From NCBI RefSeq assembly GCF_002936985.1, contig NZ_MPZN01000024.1:1-51215 (forward strand): a stretch of DNA of 51,215 nt, in the 5' to 3' direction. Shown piece after piece: positions 19,578 to 28,772 of this stretch. Positions within the stretch are counted from its first letter, which is position 1. Every line of letters begins with the position of its first letter. This DNA comes from Microterricola pindariensis (lineage in GTDB: Bacteria; Actinomycetota; Actinomycetes; Actinomycetales; Microbacteriaceae). The position numbers were made by a program, and so were the translations under genes. A model generated the notes under the pieces. It ran no database searches and was not told the DNA's origin. It saw nothing but the letters and a program-made list of their open reading frames with translations.

Positions 19578-21716
19578 CTAGTTGCCTACGCCCCGAATCT
19601 CGGGGTCGTGGAACGTGGCGCCGAAGACGCGCCGGCTGGCGCCGACGCGGTCCAGGTATGGCGTCGCCCCGCCGGCCTGGAACGGCCAGCCGGCACCGAG
19701 GATCAGGCAGAGGTCGATGTCCTCGGCCGCGGCCACCACCTTCTCGTCCAGCATCAGCTTGATCTCGCCGGCGAGCTCGTCCTCGACGCGGCGCAGGATC
19801 GTCGCCTCGTCGACGGGCGTCGAGCCCACGCTCATCAGCTTCTTCGCCTCCTTGGTGAAGTCGGTGACCTTGCCGGCCTTGTTCTTCTCCACCACCTGGG
19901 ACAGCTGGGAGAGCTTGTGCATGTTCTCCGAGGCGTAGAAGCGCTCCGGGAACTTGTCCACCATGGTGTCCTGCACGTGGGCGGCGACCGCCCAGCCGAC
20001 CAGGTCGATCAGCTCGAACGGGCCCATCGGCAGACCGATCGGGGCCAGCGCCCGCTCGACGACCGGCACCGGGGTGCCCTCGTCGACCGCGCGCGCGGCC
20101 TCGCCCATCACCTTGGCCAGCAGGCGGTTCACGACGAAGCCGGGGGCGTCGGCCGTGAGCACGGCGCTCTTGCGCAGCGTGGCCGCGGTCGCGAACGCCG
20201 TCGCCAGCGTGGCGTCGTTCGTGGCCGGGGCCTTCACGATCTCCAGCAGCGGCATCACGGCCACCGGGTTGAAGAAGTGGAAGCCGACGACGCGCTCCGG
20301 GTGCTCGAGCTTCTCGCCGATCTGCTCGACCGAGAGCGAGGAGGTGTTCGTGGCGAGGATCGTGGTCGGGGAGACATGCTTCTCGATCTCGGCGAACACC
20401 TGCTGCTTGACGGCGAGGTCCTCGAAGACGGCCTCGATGACCCAGTCGCAGTCGTTGAAGTCGGCCTTGTCGGTGGTGCCGGAGACGAGGGCCCGCAGCC
20501 GGTTGGCCTCGTCCGGGGAGATGCGGCCCTTGGCCTCCAGCGCGCCGATCTCCTCGGCGATGTAGGCGAGGCCCTTGTCGACGCGACCCTGGTCGAGGTC
20601 GGTGATGACCACGGGCACCTGCAGGCGGCGCACGAAGAGCAGCGCGAACTGGCTGGCCATGAGGCCGGCACCGATGACACCGACCTTCGTCACCTTCTGG
20701 GCGAGCGCCTTGTCCGGGGCGCCGGCCGGGCGCTTGGCCCGCTTCTGCACGAGGTTGAATGCGTAGATGCTGGCCTGCAGCTGGTCGCTGATGATGCGAT
20801 CGGCCAGGGCCTCGTCCTCGAGCGCGAAGCACTCCTCCCTGGTGCCGTTCTTGGCGGCCTTCAGCAGGTCGAGGGCGGCGTAGGGCGACTGCGGAACGGT
20901 GCCGATCTTGCTCTCGAGCATCTTGCGGGCGATGCCGATGGCGGCATCCCACTTGACCAGGCGCTCGATCTTGCCCGGCGCGTTCTTGCGCTCGATGGTG
21001 ACCGTGCCGGAGAGCACGCCGTCGGCCCAGCGCAGCGAGTCCTCGAGGAAGTTCGCCGGGGCGAACATCGCGTCGGCCATGCCGAGCTCGAACGCCTGCG
21101 GGCCTTTGAGCATGCGGTTCTGCTTGAGCGGGTTCTCGACGATGACTTTGAGGGCGTTCTCGATGCCGATCAGGTTCGGCAGCAGGTAGGTGCCGCCCCA
21201 GCCGGGGATCAGGCCGAGGAAGACCTCGGGCAGCGCGATGGCGGGAACCGAGCTGTCGATGGTGCGGTAGTCGGCGTTCAGCGGCAGCTCGGTGCCGCCG
21301 CCGAGGGCGAGGCCGTTGATGAACACGAAGGATGGGACGCCGAACGTGGCCTGCTTGCCGAGCACGTAGTGGCCGAGCTGGGCCATCTGCAGTCCGACGG
21401 CGCGACTCGGGATCTCGTTGATCTTGGAGAGGTCGGCGCCGGCCGCCAGGATGAACGGCTTGCCGGTGGTGGCGACGGCGTGGATCTCGCCGCGCGCGGC
21501 GCGCTCGGTGAGCGCGTCGTAGGTGCGGCCGAGCTCGAGCATGGTTTTCGGGCCCATGGTGTTCGGGCGGGTGTGGTCGCGGCCATTGTCGAGGGTGACG
21601 AGGGCGAGCACCTTGCCGCTCGGCAGCGGCACGTCGCGCACGTAGGAGTGCGAGACGACCTCGTCGGGGTCGAGGGAGGCGATCAGCGAGAAATCGATCT
21701 TCGAGTAGTCAGTCAT
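19578..21716 (-). CDS. Fatty acid oxidation multifunctional protein: enoyl-CoA hydratase/3-hydroxyacyl-CoA dehydrogenase
   Basis: A 712-residue enzyme that hydrates enoyl-CoA and oxidises the resulting L-3-hydroxyacyl-CoA with NAD in beta-oxidation. The N-terminal crotonase half carries the oxyanion-hole region ILAAGADLSKI and the glutamates in LALGGGTELPLNADY and IALPEVFLGLIPGWGG. The NAD-binding motif VGVIGAGLMASQFALL starts near residue 340, followed by ATNTSSLSVEQI, the catalytic HFFNPV and the C-terminal 3HCDH domains. It begins 13 bases after the thiolase stop codon, forming a FadAB pair with the thiolase gene first. Confidence 0.96.
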   Translation of the reverse strand: MTDYSKIDFSLIASLDPDEVVSHSYVRDVPLPSGKVLALVTLDNGRDHTRPNTMGPKTMLELGRTYDALTERAARGEIHAVATTGKPFILAAGADLSKINEIPSRAVGLQMAQLGHYVLGKQATFGVPSFVFINGLALGGGTELPLNADYRTIDSSVPAIALPEVFLGLIPGWGGTYLLPNLIGIENALKVIVENPLKQNRMLKGPQAFELGMADAMFAPANFLEDSLRWADGVLSGTVTIERKNAPGKIERLVKWDAAIGIARKMLESKIGTVPQSPYAALDLLKAAKNGTREECFALEDEALADRIISDQLQASIYAFNLVQKRAKRPAGAPDKALAQKVTKVGVIGAGLMASQFALLFVRRLQVPVVITDLDQGRVDKGLAYIAEEIGALEAKGRISPDEANRLRALVSGTTDKADFNDCDWVIEAVFEDLAVKQQVFAEIEKHVSPTTILATNTSSLSVEQIGEKLEHPERVVGFHFFNPVAVMPLLEIVKAPATNDATLATAFATAATLRKSAVLTADAPGFVVNRLLAKVMGEAARAVDEGTPVPVVERALAPIGLPMGPFELIDLVGWAVAAHVQDTMVDKFPERFYASENMHKLSQLSQVVEKNKAGKVTDFTKEAKKLMSVGSTPVDEATILRRVEDELAGEIKLMLDEKVVAAAEDIDLCLILGAGWPFQAGGATPYLDRVGASRRVFGATFHDPEIRGVGN

Positions 21717-21729
21717 GTGTGCTCCCGCC

Positions 21730-22929
21730 TTAGTTCGCAGCGTTGGTGTAGTGGGGGTTCTCCCAGATGACGGTGCCGCCCTGGCCGAGCCCGACGCACA
21801 TCGCGGTGAGGCCGAAGCGCACCTCGGGGTGCTGCTCGAACTGGCGGGCGAGCTGGATCATCAGCCGCACGCCGCTCGCGGCCAGCGGGTGGCCGATGGC
21901 GATCGCGCCGCCCCAGGGGTTGACCCGGGGGTCCTCGTCGTCGATGCCGAAGTGGTCCAGGAAGGAGAGCACCTGCACGGCGAACGCCTCGTTCAGCTCG
22001 AACAGGCCGATGTCGGTGATGCTGAGGCCCGCCTTGCGGAGCGCCTTCTCGGTGGAGGGAACGGGGCCGAGGCCCATGATCTCCGGCTCGACGCCGGCGA
22101 AGGCGAAGCTCACCATGCGCATCTTGGCGCGGAGGCCGAGCTCGGCCGCGGTCTCGGCGCTGGCCAGCAGGCTGGCGGTCGCGCCGTCGGTCAGGGGGGA
22201 GGCGTTGCCCGCCGTGACCCGGCCGTGCGGACGGAACGGCGTCTTCAGCGTGGCCAGGCCCTCCATGGTGGTCTCGGGGCGCATGCCCTCATCCTGTGTG
22301 GCGAGGCCCCAGCCGGCATCCGTGCGCAGGGCGACCGGCACGAGGTCGGGCTGGATCTCTCCGGCGGCGTAGGCGGCGGCGACCTTCTGCTGGCTGCGCA
22401 TGCCGAAGCGGTCTGCGCGCTCCTTGGTGAGCTGCGGGAAGCGGTCGTGGATGCGCTCGGCCGTGTTGCCCATGTTGAGCGCGTCGGCGCTCACCAGCCG
22501 CTCCGCGAGGAAGCGGGGGTTGGGGTCGGCGTTCATGCCCATCGGGTGGCGGCCCATGTGCTCGACGCCGCCCGCGATGACGAGGTCGTACGCGCCGAAG
22601 CCGATGCCGGAGCCGAGCGTCGTCACCGAGGTCATCGCGCCGGCGCACATGCGGTCGATCGCGAAACCGGGCACCGACTTCGGCAGGCCGGCCAGCAGCG
22701 CGGCCGTGCGGCCGAGGGTCAGGCCCTGGTCGCCCTGCTGCGTCGTGGCGGCGATGGCCACCTCGTCAATGCGGTCCTTCGGAACGCCGGGGTTGCGCTC
22801 GAGCAGCCCGATGATCGCCTTGACCACGAGGTCGTCGGCTCGGGTGTTCCAGTACATTCCCTTTTCGCCTGCTCGCCCGAATGGGGTGCGAACCCCATCC
22901 ACGAACACGACATCAGTTCTCTCGGCCAC
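21730..22929 (-). CDS. Acetyl-CoA C-acyltransferase (thiolase)
   Basis: The last step of beta-oxidation, cleaving 3-ketoacyl-CoA to acetyl-CoA and a shortened acyl-CoA. The 399-residue protein has the nucleophilic Cys95 in DRMCAGAMTS, the conserved GGAIAIGHPLAASG histidine and the second cysteine in TAMCVGLGQGG. The GTG start is preceded by GGAGG at a good distance. TAGGAT on the minus strand (22963-22968) is a candidate -10 element. Co-transcription with the multifunctional protein is likely and lets the two gene products form the trifunctional complex. Confidence 0.96.
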   Translation of the reverse strand: MAERTDVVFVDGVRTPFGRAGEKGMYWNTRADDLVVKAIIGLLERNPGVPKDRIDEVAIAATTQQGDQGLTLGRTAALLAGLPKSVPGFAIDRMCAGAMTSVTTLGSGIGFGAYDLVIAGGVEHMGRHPMGMNADPNPRFLAERLVSADALNMGNTAERIHDRFPQLTKERADRFGMRSQQKVAAAYAAGEIQPDLVPVALRTDAGWGLATQDEGMRPETTMEGLATLKTPFRPHGRVTAGNASPLTDGATASLLASAETAAELGLRAKMRMVSFAFAGVEPEIMGLGPVPSTEKALRKAGLSITDIGLFELNEAFAVQVLSFLDHFGIDDEDPRVNPWGGAIAIGHPLAASGVRLMIQLARQFEQHPEVRFGLTAMCVGLGQGGTVIWENPHYTNAAN

Positions 22930-23007
22930 TTTGCCTCCATCGTTCAGATCGACTCTGAGTTGATCCTATGGAGTGCCCGGGGCGGCCCCGGAATCGTTTG
23001 CCGGTTC

Positions 23008-24210
23008 CTACGAGGGGGCTTCGGACGATTCGAGCAATGATTGGTGGGCTTCTACAAAGGCGTCACTGATTCTCTGTGCACAAGCGTCAATCTGCCACGG
23101 GCGCGCGCCGAGGTCGCGCAGCGCAGCGGCGAGCGAGTCGGGGTCGACGGATTCCGGGGGAGTCCAGGCCAGCCGGCGCAGGTACTCGGGGGTGAGCAGG
23201 TTCTCCAGCGGGATGTTCAGCTCCTCCGACACCTCGGCCAGGGCGCCGCGGGCCGCCTTCAAGCGCAGGTCGGCCTCCGGGTTGCGCTCCGACCAGGCGC
23301 GGGGAGGGGGCAGAGTGTCGTTGCTGGCGCGCACCGCGGGCAGATCGGTCGCGTTCAGCCCGCGCTCGACGGCCTCCCACCAGCGGGCGATCTCGCTGCG
23401 GCTGGCCCGCCCGGTGAACTCGCGGATGTCGGAGAGGGCCTTGCGGCTGCGCGGCATCGCCTTGACGACGGCGAGCAGCGAGGAGTCGGGGACGAGCCGG
23501 CCGGGAGCCGTGTCGATCTCCTGGGCGTAGGCGTCGCGGGCGAGCCAGAGCTCCCGGGCGACGGCGAGGCTGCGGCGGTCGCGCACCCCGTGAATCCCGG
23601 AGAGACGGCGCCACGGCTCGGCGGCGGCCGGCTTGGCCTCCTTGGTCAGGACGGCCGCGAACTCCTGCCGCGCGATCTCCTCCTTGCCGGACTCCACGAG
23701 CAGCTTCTCCAGCGAGTCGCGCAGGTCGACCAGCAGCTCCACGTCGAGGGCGGCGTACTCCAGCCAGGATGCGGGCAGCGGGCGGGTGGACCAGTCGGCG
23801 GCCGAGTGTTCCTTGGCCAGGTGGATGCCGAGCTGCTGCTCGATCACGGTCCCGAGGCCGACCCGGGCGAAGCCCAGCAGGCGGGCGCAGAGCTCGGTGT
23901 CGAAGATCGTCGCCGGGTCGAGGCCGACCTCGCGCAGGCAGGCGATGTCCTGGCTGGCGGCGTGCAGCACCCACTCGACGTCGGCGATGACGGCCTGCAG
24001 CTCCTCGAATCCGCCGACGGCCGGCGGGTCGAACAAGAACACGCCGGCGCCGCGGCGGAACACCTGGATCAGGTAGGCGCGCTGCGAGTAGCGGAAGCCG
24101 CTGGCGCGCTCGGCGTCGATGGCGATCGGGCCGGTGCCGGCCGCAATCAGCTCGACGGCCTCGAGGTACTCGGCCCGCGTGTCGATGACGTGGCGCTGCG
24201 GTTCAGCCAC
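23008..24210 (-). CDS. Ribonuclease D-like 3'-5' exonuclease with HRDC domain
   Basis: A 400-residue DEDD-family exoribonuclease involved in RNA trimming. The N-terminal exonuclease domain shows the DxE motif in AIDAERASG, the second Asp in HAASQDIACL and the YAALDVELL motif. The HRDC nucleic-acid-binding domain follows at about residues 210-290 (RSLAVARELWLARDAYAQE). A further C-terminal helical part is present. The GTG start overlaps the end of the DUF3000 gene by eight bases, so the two genes are coupled, as is usual in Actinobacteria. Confidence 0.93.
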   Translation of the reverse strand: MAEPQRHVIDTRAEYLEAVELIAAGTGPIAIDAERASGFRYSQRAYLIQVFRRGAGVFLFDPPAVGGFEELQAVIADVEWVLHAASQDIACLREVGLDPATIFDTELCARLLGFARVGLGTVIEQQLGIHLAKEHSAADWSTRPLPASWLEYAALDVELLVDLRDSLEKLLVESGKEEIARQEFAAVLTKEAKPAAAEPWRRLSGIHGVRDRRSLAVARELWLARDAYAQEIDTAPGRLVPDSSLLAVVKAMPRSRKALSDIREFTGRASRSEIARWWEAVERGLNATDLPAVRASNDTLPPPRAWSERNPEADLRLKAARGALAEVSEELNIPLENLLTPEYLRRLAWTPPESVDPDSLAAALRDLGARPWQIDACAQRISDAFVEAHQSLLESSEAPS

Positions 24211-24799
24211 GGTTGTGTCGTTTCGGTGTCAGCATGCTCACGCCTTCCATTGTCGGGGGCAGCCCGGCGAGCATGCACAGGAGTTCACCCCAGCCTTCGA
24301 CGTGAGGAGCAACGTTGTGATCGCGTGGCGTCCAGGAGGCGCGCAGTTCGATCTGGGCGCCATCGCCTTGTGCAGAGAGCTCCCCGAAACCGGTGGAGAG
24401 AATTTTGGTTGCCGTGCCGGATGCCGCGGAGTATTCCGCCCCACGGGCGTCGAGCGCGTCGACAAGCCATGACCATGCTACGTCGGCGAGGAACGGATCG
24501 AGGCCAATCTCGGTCTCCAATGGAGCCTGGGCGAAGCAGACGACACGGAACCGCCCACCCCATTCCTCCGGCTCCGAAGGGTCGTAGAGCAGGATGAATC
24601 GGCCCGTTCCGAAGTCGGAGTCGCTGCCGTGCCGGGAGGGCGAGACATCCGCCGCCAGGGCGAGCGCGTGCGGCGCCAGGCTGCCTGGCGCCGGGATCTC
24701 GGTGACGATCAACTCCGGGCGGGTCGCGGCCCGACGTGCCGCGTCGATTGCCGCTTGGAACTCCGGCGGGAGGTGAGGCTCAGACGGTGATTCGGGCAC
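24203..24799 (-). CDS. DUF3000 domain-containing protein
   Basis: A 198-residue cytoplasmic protein of unknown function, conserved in Actinobacteria directly upstream of the HRDC ribonuclease D gene, as here. Recognisable parts are LPPEFQAAIDAARRA near the start, GRFRVVCFAQAPLE and the C-terminal ELRASWTPRD. No catalytic motif is visible. The eight-base overlap with the ribonuclease gene suggests a shared function in RNA handling, but this is inference from gene order only. A TAGTCT hexamer ends six bases before the GTG start, so the operon transcript is probably leaderless. Confidence 0.9.
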   Translation of the reverse strand: MPESPSEPHLPPEFQAAIDAARRAATRPELIVTEIPAPGSLAPHALALAADVSPSRHGSDSDFGTGRFILLYDPSEPEEWGGRFRVVCFAQAPLETEIGLDPFLADVAWSWLVDALDARGAEYSAASGTATKILSTGFGELSAQGDGAQIELRASWTPRDHNVAPHVEGWGELLCMLAGLPPTMEGVSMLTPKRHNRG

Positions 24800-24805
24800 G
24801 AGTGC

Positions 24806-24811
24806 AGACTA
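24806..24811 (-). promoter_or_regulatory. Leaderless -10 element of the DUF3000-ribonuclease D operon
   Basis: TAGTCT on the minus strand with a six-base gap to the GTG at 24799. Confidence 0.55.
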
Positions 24812-24872
24812 GAGTTTTTTCATGGCGCTGTCGGTGAGGCACGCCGCACGATGTGGCTGACGGGGAATTCGC

Positions 24873-26066
24873 ATGGATGCACACGGAACCGGTGGGAATG
24901 TGCGGGGTGGGCGTGCCCTCCGCCGCTGGCTGATCGGCGGCGGTATCGCACTGGGCGCCACCGTGCTCACCGTCGGCGCCGCGCTGGCCACCGTGGTCGC
25001 CGTCTTCGCCCGCACCGTGGTCACACCCCCGCGCGGCAGGAAGGACGAGCAGCGCATCCTCGACGCCAACCTGGCGGATGCCACCATCGTCCTCGCCGCG
25101 GACAACGACACGGTCGTCGACGGCCGTTACGGCCTCTGGTTCAGCGCCGACCAGGGCCACGCCCGTGTCGGCGAGGTCCTGCGGCGCTCCGAGTCCACCG
25201 TGACCCGGCGGCTGCTCGGGGTCGACTTCGGCCAGCTGGCGCTGGCCTCGGAAGGGCGGTGGAGCGGCTGGTTCTACCTCGGGCCGTGGGAGTTCGAGCT
25301 GCCCTACGAGAACGTCACCGTGCCGACGCCGGTCGGCCCGGCCCCCGCCTGGTGGGTTCCGGCGGCCGGGCCGAGCACCCGGTGGGTGGTGCAGGTGCAC
25401 GGCCGCGCGGTGCGCAGGCAGGAGTGCCTGCGCGCGATCCCCGTCTTCCACGAGGCAGGCATGCACAGCCTCATCGTCTCCTACCGCAACGACGGAGAGG
25501 CGCCGGAGAGCCGCGACGGTCGCTACGGCCTCGGCGACACGGAATGGCAGGATGTCGCCGCCGCCCTGCGCTTCGCGCGCGAGCACGGCGCACGCGACAT
25601 CGTGCTGATGGGCTGGTCGATGGGCGGCGCGATCGCCATGCAGACGGCGCTCAGGGCCGAGGAGCGCGATCTGCTGCGCGGGATCGTGCTGGAGTCGCCG
25701 GCCGTCGACTGGCACGACATCCTGCACTTCCAGGGGGCGGGCTACGGGCTGCCGCGCGCCGTCAACAGCGCCGCGATCCAGGCCATCTCCTCCCCGTGGG
25801 GGCGCGCCGTCACCGGCCTCGAGCGGCCGATCGACTTCGAGCGCCTCGACATGGCGGTCCGGTCGGCGGAGCTCACGCTGCCGATCCTGCTCATGCACAG
25901 CGTCGACGACGGCTTCGTCCCGATCGCGGGCTCCCGCGAGCTGGCGGCGGCCCGTCCGGACATCGTCACCTTCGAGGAGTTCGCGCGCGCCCGGCACACC
26001 AAGCTCTGGAACTACGACCCGGAGCGGTGGAACGGGGCGATCCGCTCCTGGCTGGCCGGGCTCTGA
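24873..26066 (+). CDS. Alpha/beta hydrolase with N-terminal membrane anchor
   Basis: A 397-residue hydrolase. One hydrophobic segment (about residues 19-46, GGGIALGATVLTVGAALATV) follows a basic start, so the catalytic domain is probably anchored and faces outward. The nucleophile is the Ser in GWSMGG, the acid lies in HSVDDGFVP and the histidine in ARARHTKLWN. The central DNDTVVDGRYGLWF and QVHGRAVRRQECLRA regions are shared with actinobacterial proteins annotated only as alpha/beta hydrolases. The substrate is unknown; esters or peptides of the envelope are possible. It is divergent from the DUF3000 gene and convergent with the SufE gene. Confidence 0.88.
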   Translation: MDAHGTGGNVRGGRALRRWLIGGGIALGATVLTVGAALATVVAVFARTVVTPPRGRKDEQRILDANLADATIVLAADNDTVVDGRYGLWFSADQGHARVGEVLRRSESTVTRRLLGVDFGQLALASEGRWSGWFYLGPWEFELPYENVTVPTPVGPAPAWWVPAAGPSTRWVVQVHGRAVRRQECLRAIPVFHEAGMHSLIVSYRNDGEAPESRDGRYGLGDTEWQDVAAALRFAREHGARDIVLMGWSMGGAIAMQTALRAEERDLLRGIVLESPAVDWHDILHFQGAGYGLPRAVNSAAIQAISSPWGRAVTGLERPIDFERLDMAVRSAELTLPILLMHSVDDGFVPIAGSRELAAARPDIVTFEEFARARHTKLWNYDPERWNGAIRSWLAGL

Positions 26067-26110
26067 GCCGCGAGCGCTCCAGCCCGCGACCGCTCTAGCC
26101 CGCGAGGGCG
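26066..26110. repeat. Imperfect 15-16-bp tandem repeat at a convergent gene junction
   Basis: AGCCGCGAGCGCTCC, AGCCCGCGACCGCTCT and AGCCCGCGAGGGCG follow one another from the TGA of the hydrolase gene through the stop codon (plus-strand CTA, 26095-26097) of the converging SufE gene. Confidence 0.7.
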
Positions 26111-26544
26111 AGGCGGGCGCGGATCTGGCGCTTGGTGCGGCCGAGCATGCCCGTCATCCCGCGGATCCGCAGCGGCGAGACGGCCTGGGTCAGGCCAAGC
26201 GTCTGCGGGAAGTCGTCGGGCACGGCGAGCACCTGCTCGGCGCTCAGGCCGGACAGGCCCTGCGCCAGGATCGACGCGAAGCCGCGCGTCGTCGGCGACT
26301 CGGCCGGGGCCGTCGCGTACAGCTGCACGGCGCCGGCGTCGTCGACCTCGACGAAGAGGAAGACGGGGGACTGGCACTCCTCGACGCGCTCGAACAGGTC
26401 CGGGTGGTCCTGGTAGCGCTCGGGCAGCTCGGGCAGCTCGTTCGAGAACTCGAGCAGAAGTTGCAGCCTGTCGCGCTGCTCGAGGGCGAGGAAGTCGTCG
26501 CGAATCTCGGCCAGTTGTTCAGGGAGCTCTGCTGTCGTGGTCAC
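26095..26544 (-). CDS. SufE-family sulfur acceptor protein
   Basis: A 149-residue cytoplasmic protein that accepts persulfide sulfur from a cysteine desulfurase and passes it on for Fe-S cluster or other sulfur chemistry. Cys57 in VEECQSPVFLFV is at the position of the SufE acceptor cysteine, and the following FASILAQGLSGLSAEQVLAV region is typical. The GTG start lies four bases after the rhodanese stop codon, so the two are co-translated. This sseA-sufE-like pair is common in Actinobacteria and separate from the suf operon. Confidence 0.92.
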   Translation of the reverse strand: MTTTAELPEQLAEIRDDFLALEQRDRLQLLLEFSNELPELPERYQDHPDLFERVEECQSPVFLFVEVDDAGAVQLYATAPAESPTTRGFASILAQGLSGLSAEQVLAVPDDFPQTLGLTQAVSPLRIRGMTGMLGRTKRQIRARLALAG

Positions 26545-26548
26545 CCGA

Positions 26549-27466
26549 CTATTTTGCCACGCTGGTGTGCGGAGCGGTCGCGCTGCCGGGCTCGGCGCCC
26601 TGGGCGATCGGCGCGCGCACGGCGCTGCCCCACTCCGTCCAGGAGCCGTCGTAGTTGCGCACGCCCTCGAAGCCGAGCAGGTGGGTGAGCACGAACCAGG
26701 TGTGGCTGGAGCGCTCCCCGATGCGGCAGTAGGTGATGACGTCGTCGCCCTCGGCGAGACCCGCCTCGCCCTGGTAGATGGCCTCGAGCTCCGCGCGGCT
26801 CTTGAACGTGGCGTCCGGGGCGGCCGCCCGTGCCCAGGGCACGCTGGCCGCGCTCGGGATGTGGCCGGCGCGCAGTGCGCCCTCCGAGGGGTAGCCGGGG
26901 ATCTCGGTGCGCTCACCGGTGTACTCCTCGACGGAGCGCACATCGATCAGCGGGTTGCCGAAGTGCGAGAGCACGTCCTCCTTGAAGGCGCGCAGGGTCG
27001 CGTCGTCCCGCTCGACGACGGGGTACTCGACGGATGCCGGGGCCGGGGCCTCCGTGGTGAGCTCGCGCCCCTCCGCGATCCACAGGTCGCGGCCGCCGTC
27101 CAGCAGCCGCACGTCCTCGTGGCCGAACAGCGAGAAGATCCACAGGGCGTACGCCGCCCACCAGTTGTTCTTGTCGCCGTAGAGCACGACCGTGCTGTCG
27201 CGGCTGATGCCCTTCTCGCCGAGCAGGCGGGCGAACTCCTTGCCCTGCACGAAGTCGCGCAACACGTGGTCGTTCAGGTCGGTGTGCCAGTCGATCTTCA
27301 CCGCGGTGGGGATGTGCCCCATCTCGTAGAGCAGGATGTCCTCGTCGCTCTCCACGACGACCAGACCGGGCTCGCCGAGGTGGGCGGCCAGCCACTCGGT
27401 GGAGACCAGCCGTTCGGGGTGCGCGTACTCGGCGAACTTCGAAGCGGTGTCGTTGTCGACGGGCAT
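26549..27466 (-). CDS. sseA: Thiosulfate/3-mercaptopyruvate sulfurtransferase (rhodanese)
   Basis: A 305-residue protein with two rhodanese domains. The first (about residues 18-140) is inactive and carries GDKNNWWA where the loop cysteine would be. The second has the catalytic Cys247 in the loop [15 protein letters not shown]. It transfers sulfur from thiosulfate or mercaptopyruvate to an acceptor. The gene is immediately upstream of the SufE-like gene, which could receive the persulfide. The ATG at 27466 has GGAGG upstream (plus-strand cctcc). It is divergent from zapE. Confidence 0.94.
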   Translation of the reverse strand: MPVDNDTASKFAEYAHPERLVSTEWLAAHLGEPGLVVVESDEDILLYEMGHIPTAVKIDWHTDLNDHVLRDFVQGKEFARLLGEKGISRDSTVVLYGDKNNWWAAYALWIFSLFGHEDVRLLDGGRDLWIAEGRELTTEAPAPASVEYPVVERDDATLRAFKEDVLSHFGNPLIDVRSVEEYTGERTEIPGYPSEGALRAGHIPSAASVPWARAAAPDATFKSRAELEAIYQGEAGLAEGDDVITYCRIGERSSHTWFVLTHLLGFEGVRNYDGSWTEWGSAVRAPIAQGAEPGSATAPHTSVAK

Positions 27467-27604
27467 GGTGGCCTCCTGGCTGGCGCCCTGGCGGGCGAAA
27501 GAATGTGGGGGAGCAGATTAGGCTGGATGCCTGTCCACACCCCCAAATCTACGCGTCCTCGACAGAGCGTGCGCGTCTCCACAGCAGAAACGGCACGCGC
27601 GCGC

Positions 27605-28645
27605 ATGCAGAGCTCCACCGCACTTCGTCTGATCGATCGTTCGCCGAGCATCACCGGCAGCGAGATCGCCGGTGGCCTCGTGCCGCCGCCCCAGTTCGCG
27701 CACGCCTCGTTCGAGTCCTACCGTCCCGACGCCGACTACCCCTCCCAGGCGGGGGCAATAGAGCACCTCAAGGAGTTCGAGGCGGTCTGGCGCGCCCAGC
27801 GCCCCGGCGGCTTCTTCTCGCGCAACCGCAAGCCCAAGGCTGCGCTGCCCGGCATCTACCTCGACGGCGGCTTCGGCGTCGGCAAGACGCACCTGCTCGC
27901 CTCGCTCTGGCATGCTGCGCCCGGCCCCAAGTACTTCGGCACCTTCATCGAGTACACGGCGCTCGTCGGGGCGCTCGGCTACGCCGAGACCGTGGCGCTG
28001 CTGCGCGGCACCCAGCTGATCTGCATCGACGAGTTCGAGCTGGACGACCCGGGCGACACCATGCTGATGACCCGCCTGCTCGGCGAGCTGATGGCCACGG
28101 GCACCCGCGTGGCCGCGACATCCAACACCCCGCCGAACTCGCTCGGCGAGGGCCGCTTCGCCGCCTCAGACTTCCTCCGCGAGATCCAGGCGCTCTCCTC
28201 CAACTTCATGACCGTGCGCATCGACGGCCTCGACTACCGCCGCCGCAACGTCGAGGGGCGGGCCACGACGGTCGAGGATGCCGCACTGGCACACATGGTC
28301 GGAACGATGGCCGAGCGCGGCAGCGCGGTCAGCTCCGACAGCTTCGACGAGCTGATGGCGCACCTGGCTACGGTGCACCCGTCCAAGTACATCAAGATGA
28401 TCCGCGGCATCGACGTGATCTCCCTCACGGGCGCGCACGTGCTGCACAACCAGACCGACGCGCTGCGCCTCGTCGCCTTCATCGACCGCGTCTACGACGC
28501 CGAGATCCCCATCATCGCCAGCGGCACCCCGCTCAGCGAGGTCTTCGACGACGACATGATGGGTGGCGGCTACCGCAAGAAGTACCAGCGCGCCATGTCA
28601 CGCCTGATCGCGCTGACCACGGGGGAGCTGCCCCCGCACGACTGA
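27605..28645 (+). CDS. zapE: Cell division protein ZapE-like ATPase (AFG1 family)
   Basis: A 346-residue AAA+-like ATPase related to ZapE, which modulates the FtsZ ring in E. coli, and to mitochondrial AFG1. The Walker A motif is GGFGVGKTHLL, the Walker B equivalent is LICIDEFELDDPGD, and sensor-like elements are ATSNTPPNSLGEGRF and GLDYRR. The start is uncertain. ATG 27605 is used here, but neither it nor in-frame ATG 27527 has a clear ribosome-binding site; the longer form would add 26 basic residues. The gene is divergent from the rhodanese gene and upstream of amtB, which has its own control region. Confidence 0.9.
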   Translation: MQSSTALRLIDRSPSITGSEIAGGLVPPPQFAHASFESYRPDADYPSQAGAIEHLKEFEAVWRAQRPGGFFSRNRKPKAALPGIYLDGGFGVGKTHLLASLWHAAPGPKYFGTFIEYTALVGALGYAETVALLRGTQLICIDEFELDDPGDTMLMTRLLGELMATGTRVAATSNTPPNSLGEGRFAASDFLREIQALSSNFMTVRIDGLDYRRRNVEGRATTVEDAALAHMVGTMAERGSAVSSDSFDELMAHLATVHPSKYIKMIRGIDVISLTGAHVLHNQTDALRLVAFIDRVYDAEIPIIASGTPLSEVFDDDMMGGGYRKKYQRAMSRLIALTTGELPPHD

Positions 28646-28680
28646 GCGCGAAACACGCCCGTTACGCGCGGCCGGCATTC

Positions 28681-28719
28681 GTAACGCCGCTGAAACACGA
28701 GCGGCACTCTCGCCGAAAC
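28681..28719 (+). promoter_or_regulatory. GlnR-type nitrogen control box upstream of amtB
   Basis: GTAAC-n6-GAAAC (28681-28696) matches the actinobacterial GlnR half-box gTnAC-n6-GaAAc exactly. A second, weaker copy GGCAC-n7-GAAAC follows at 28703-28719 with near-correct 22-base periodicity. It lies 54-92 bases before the amtB start, in the right place for nitrogen-limitation control. Confidence 0.7.
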
Positions 28720-28772
28720 CTCCGAGGGCCACTGTGGGCACGTCCCCAATGGAAACTTCGAGAGGTGCAATC

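Noticed and set aside
24822-24860. Twelve-residue open frame before the membrane-anchored hydrolase, as a leader peptide
   Set aside because: It has no ribosome-binding site of note, no regulatory codon run and no following attenuator hairpin.
26537-27604. First 356 codons of the frame that ends in ZapE
   Set aside because: This part is antisense to the rhodanese gene. ZapE similarity begins only after about 27605, so the long fusion is not real.
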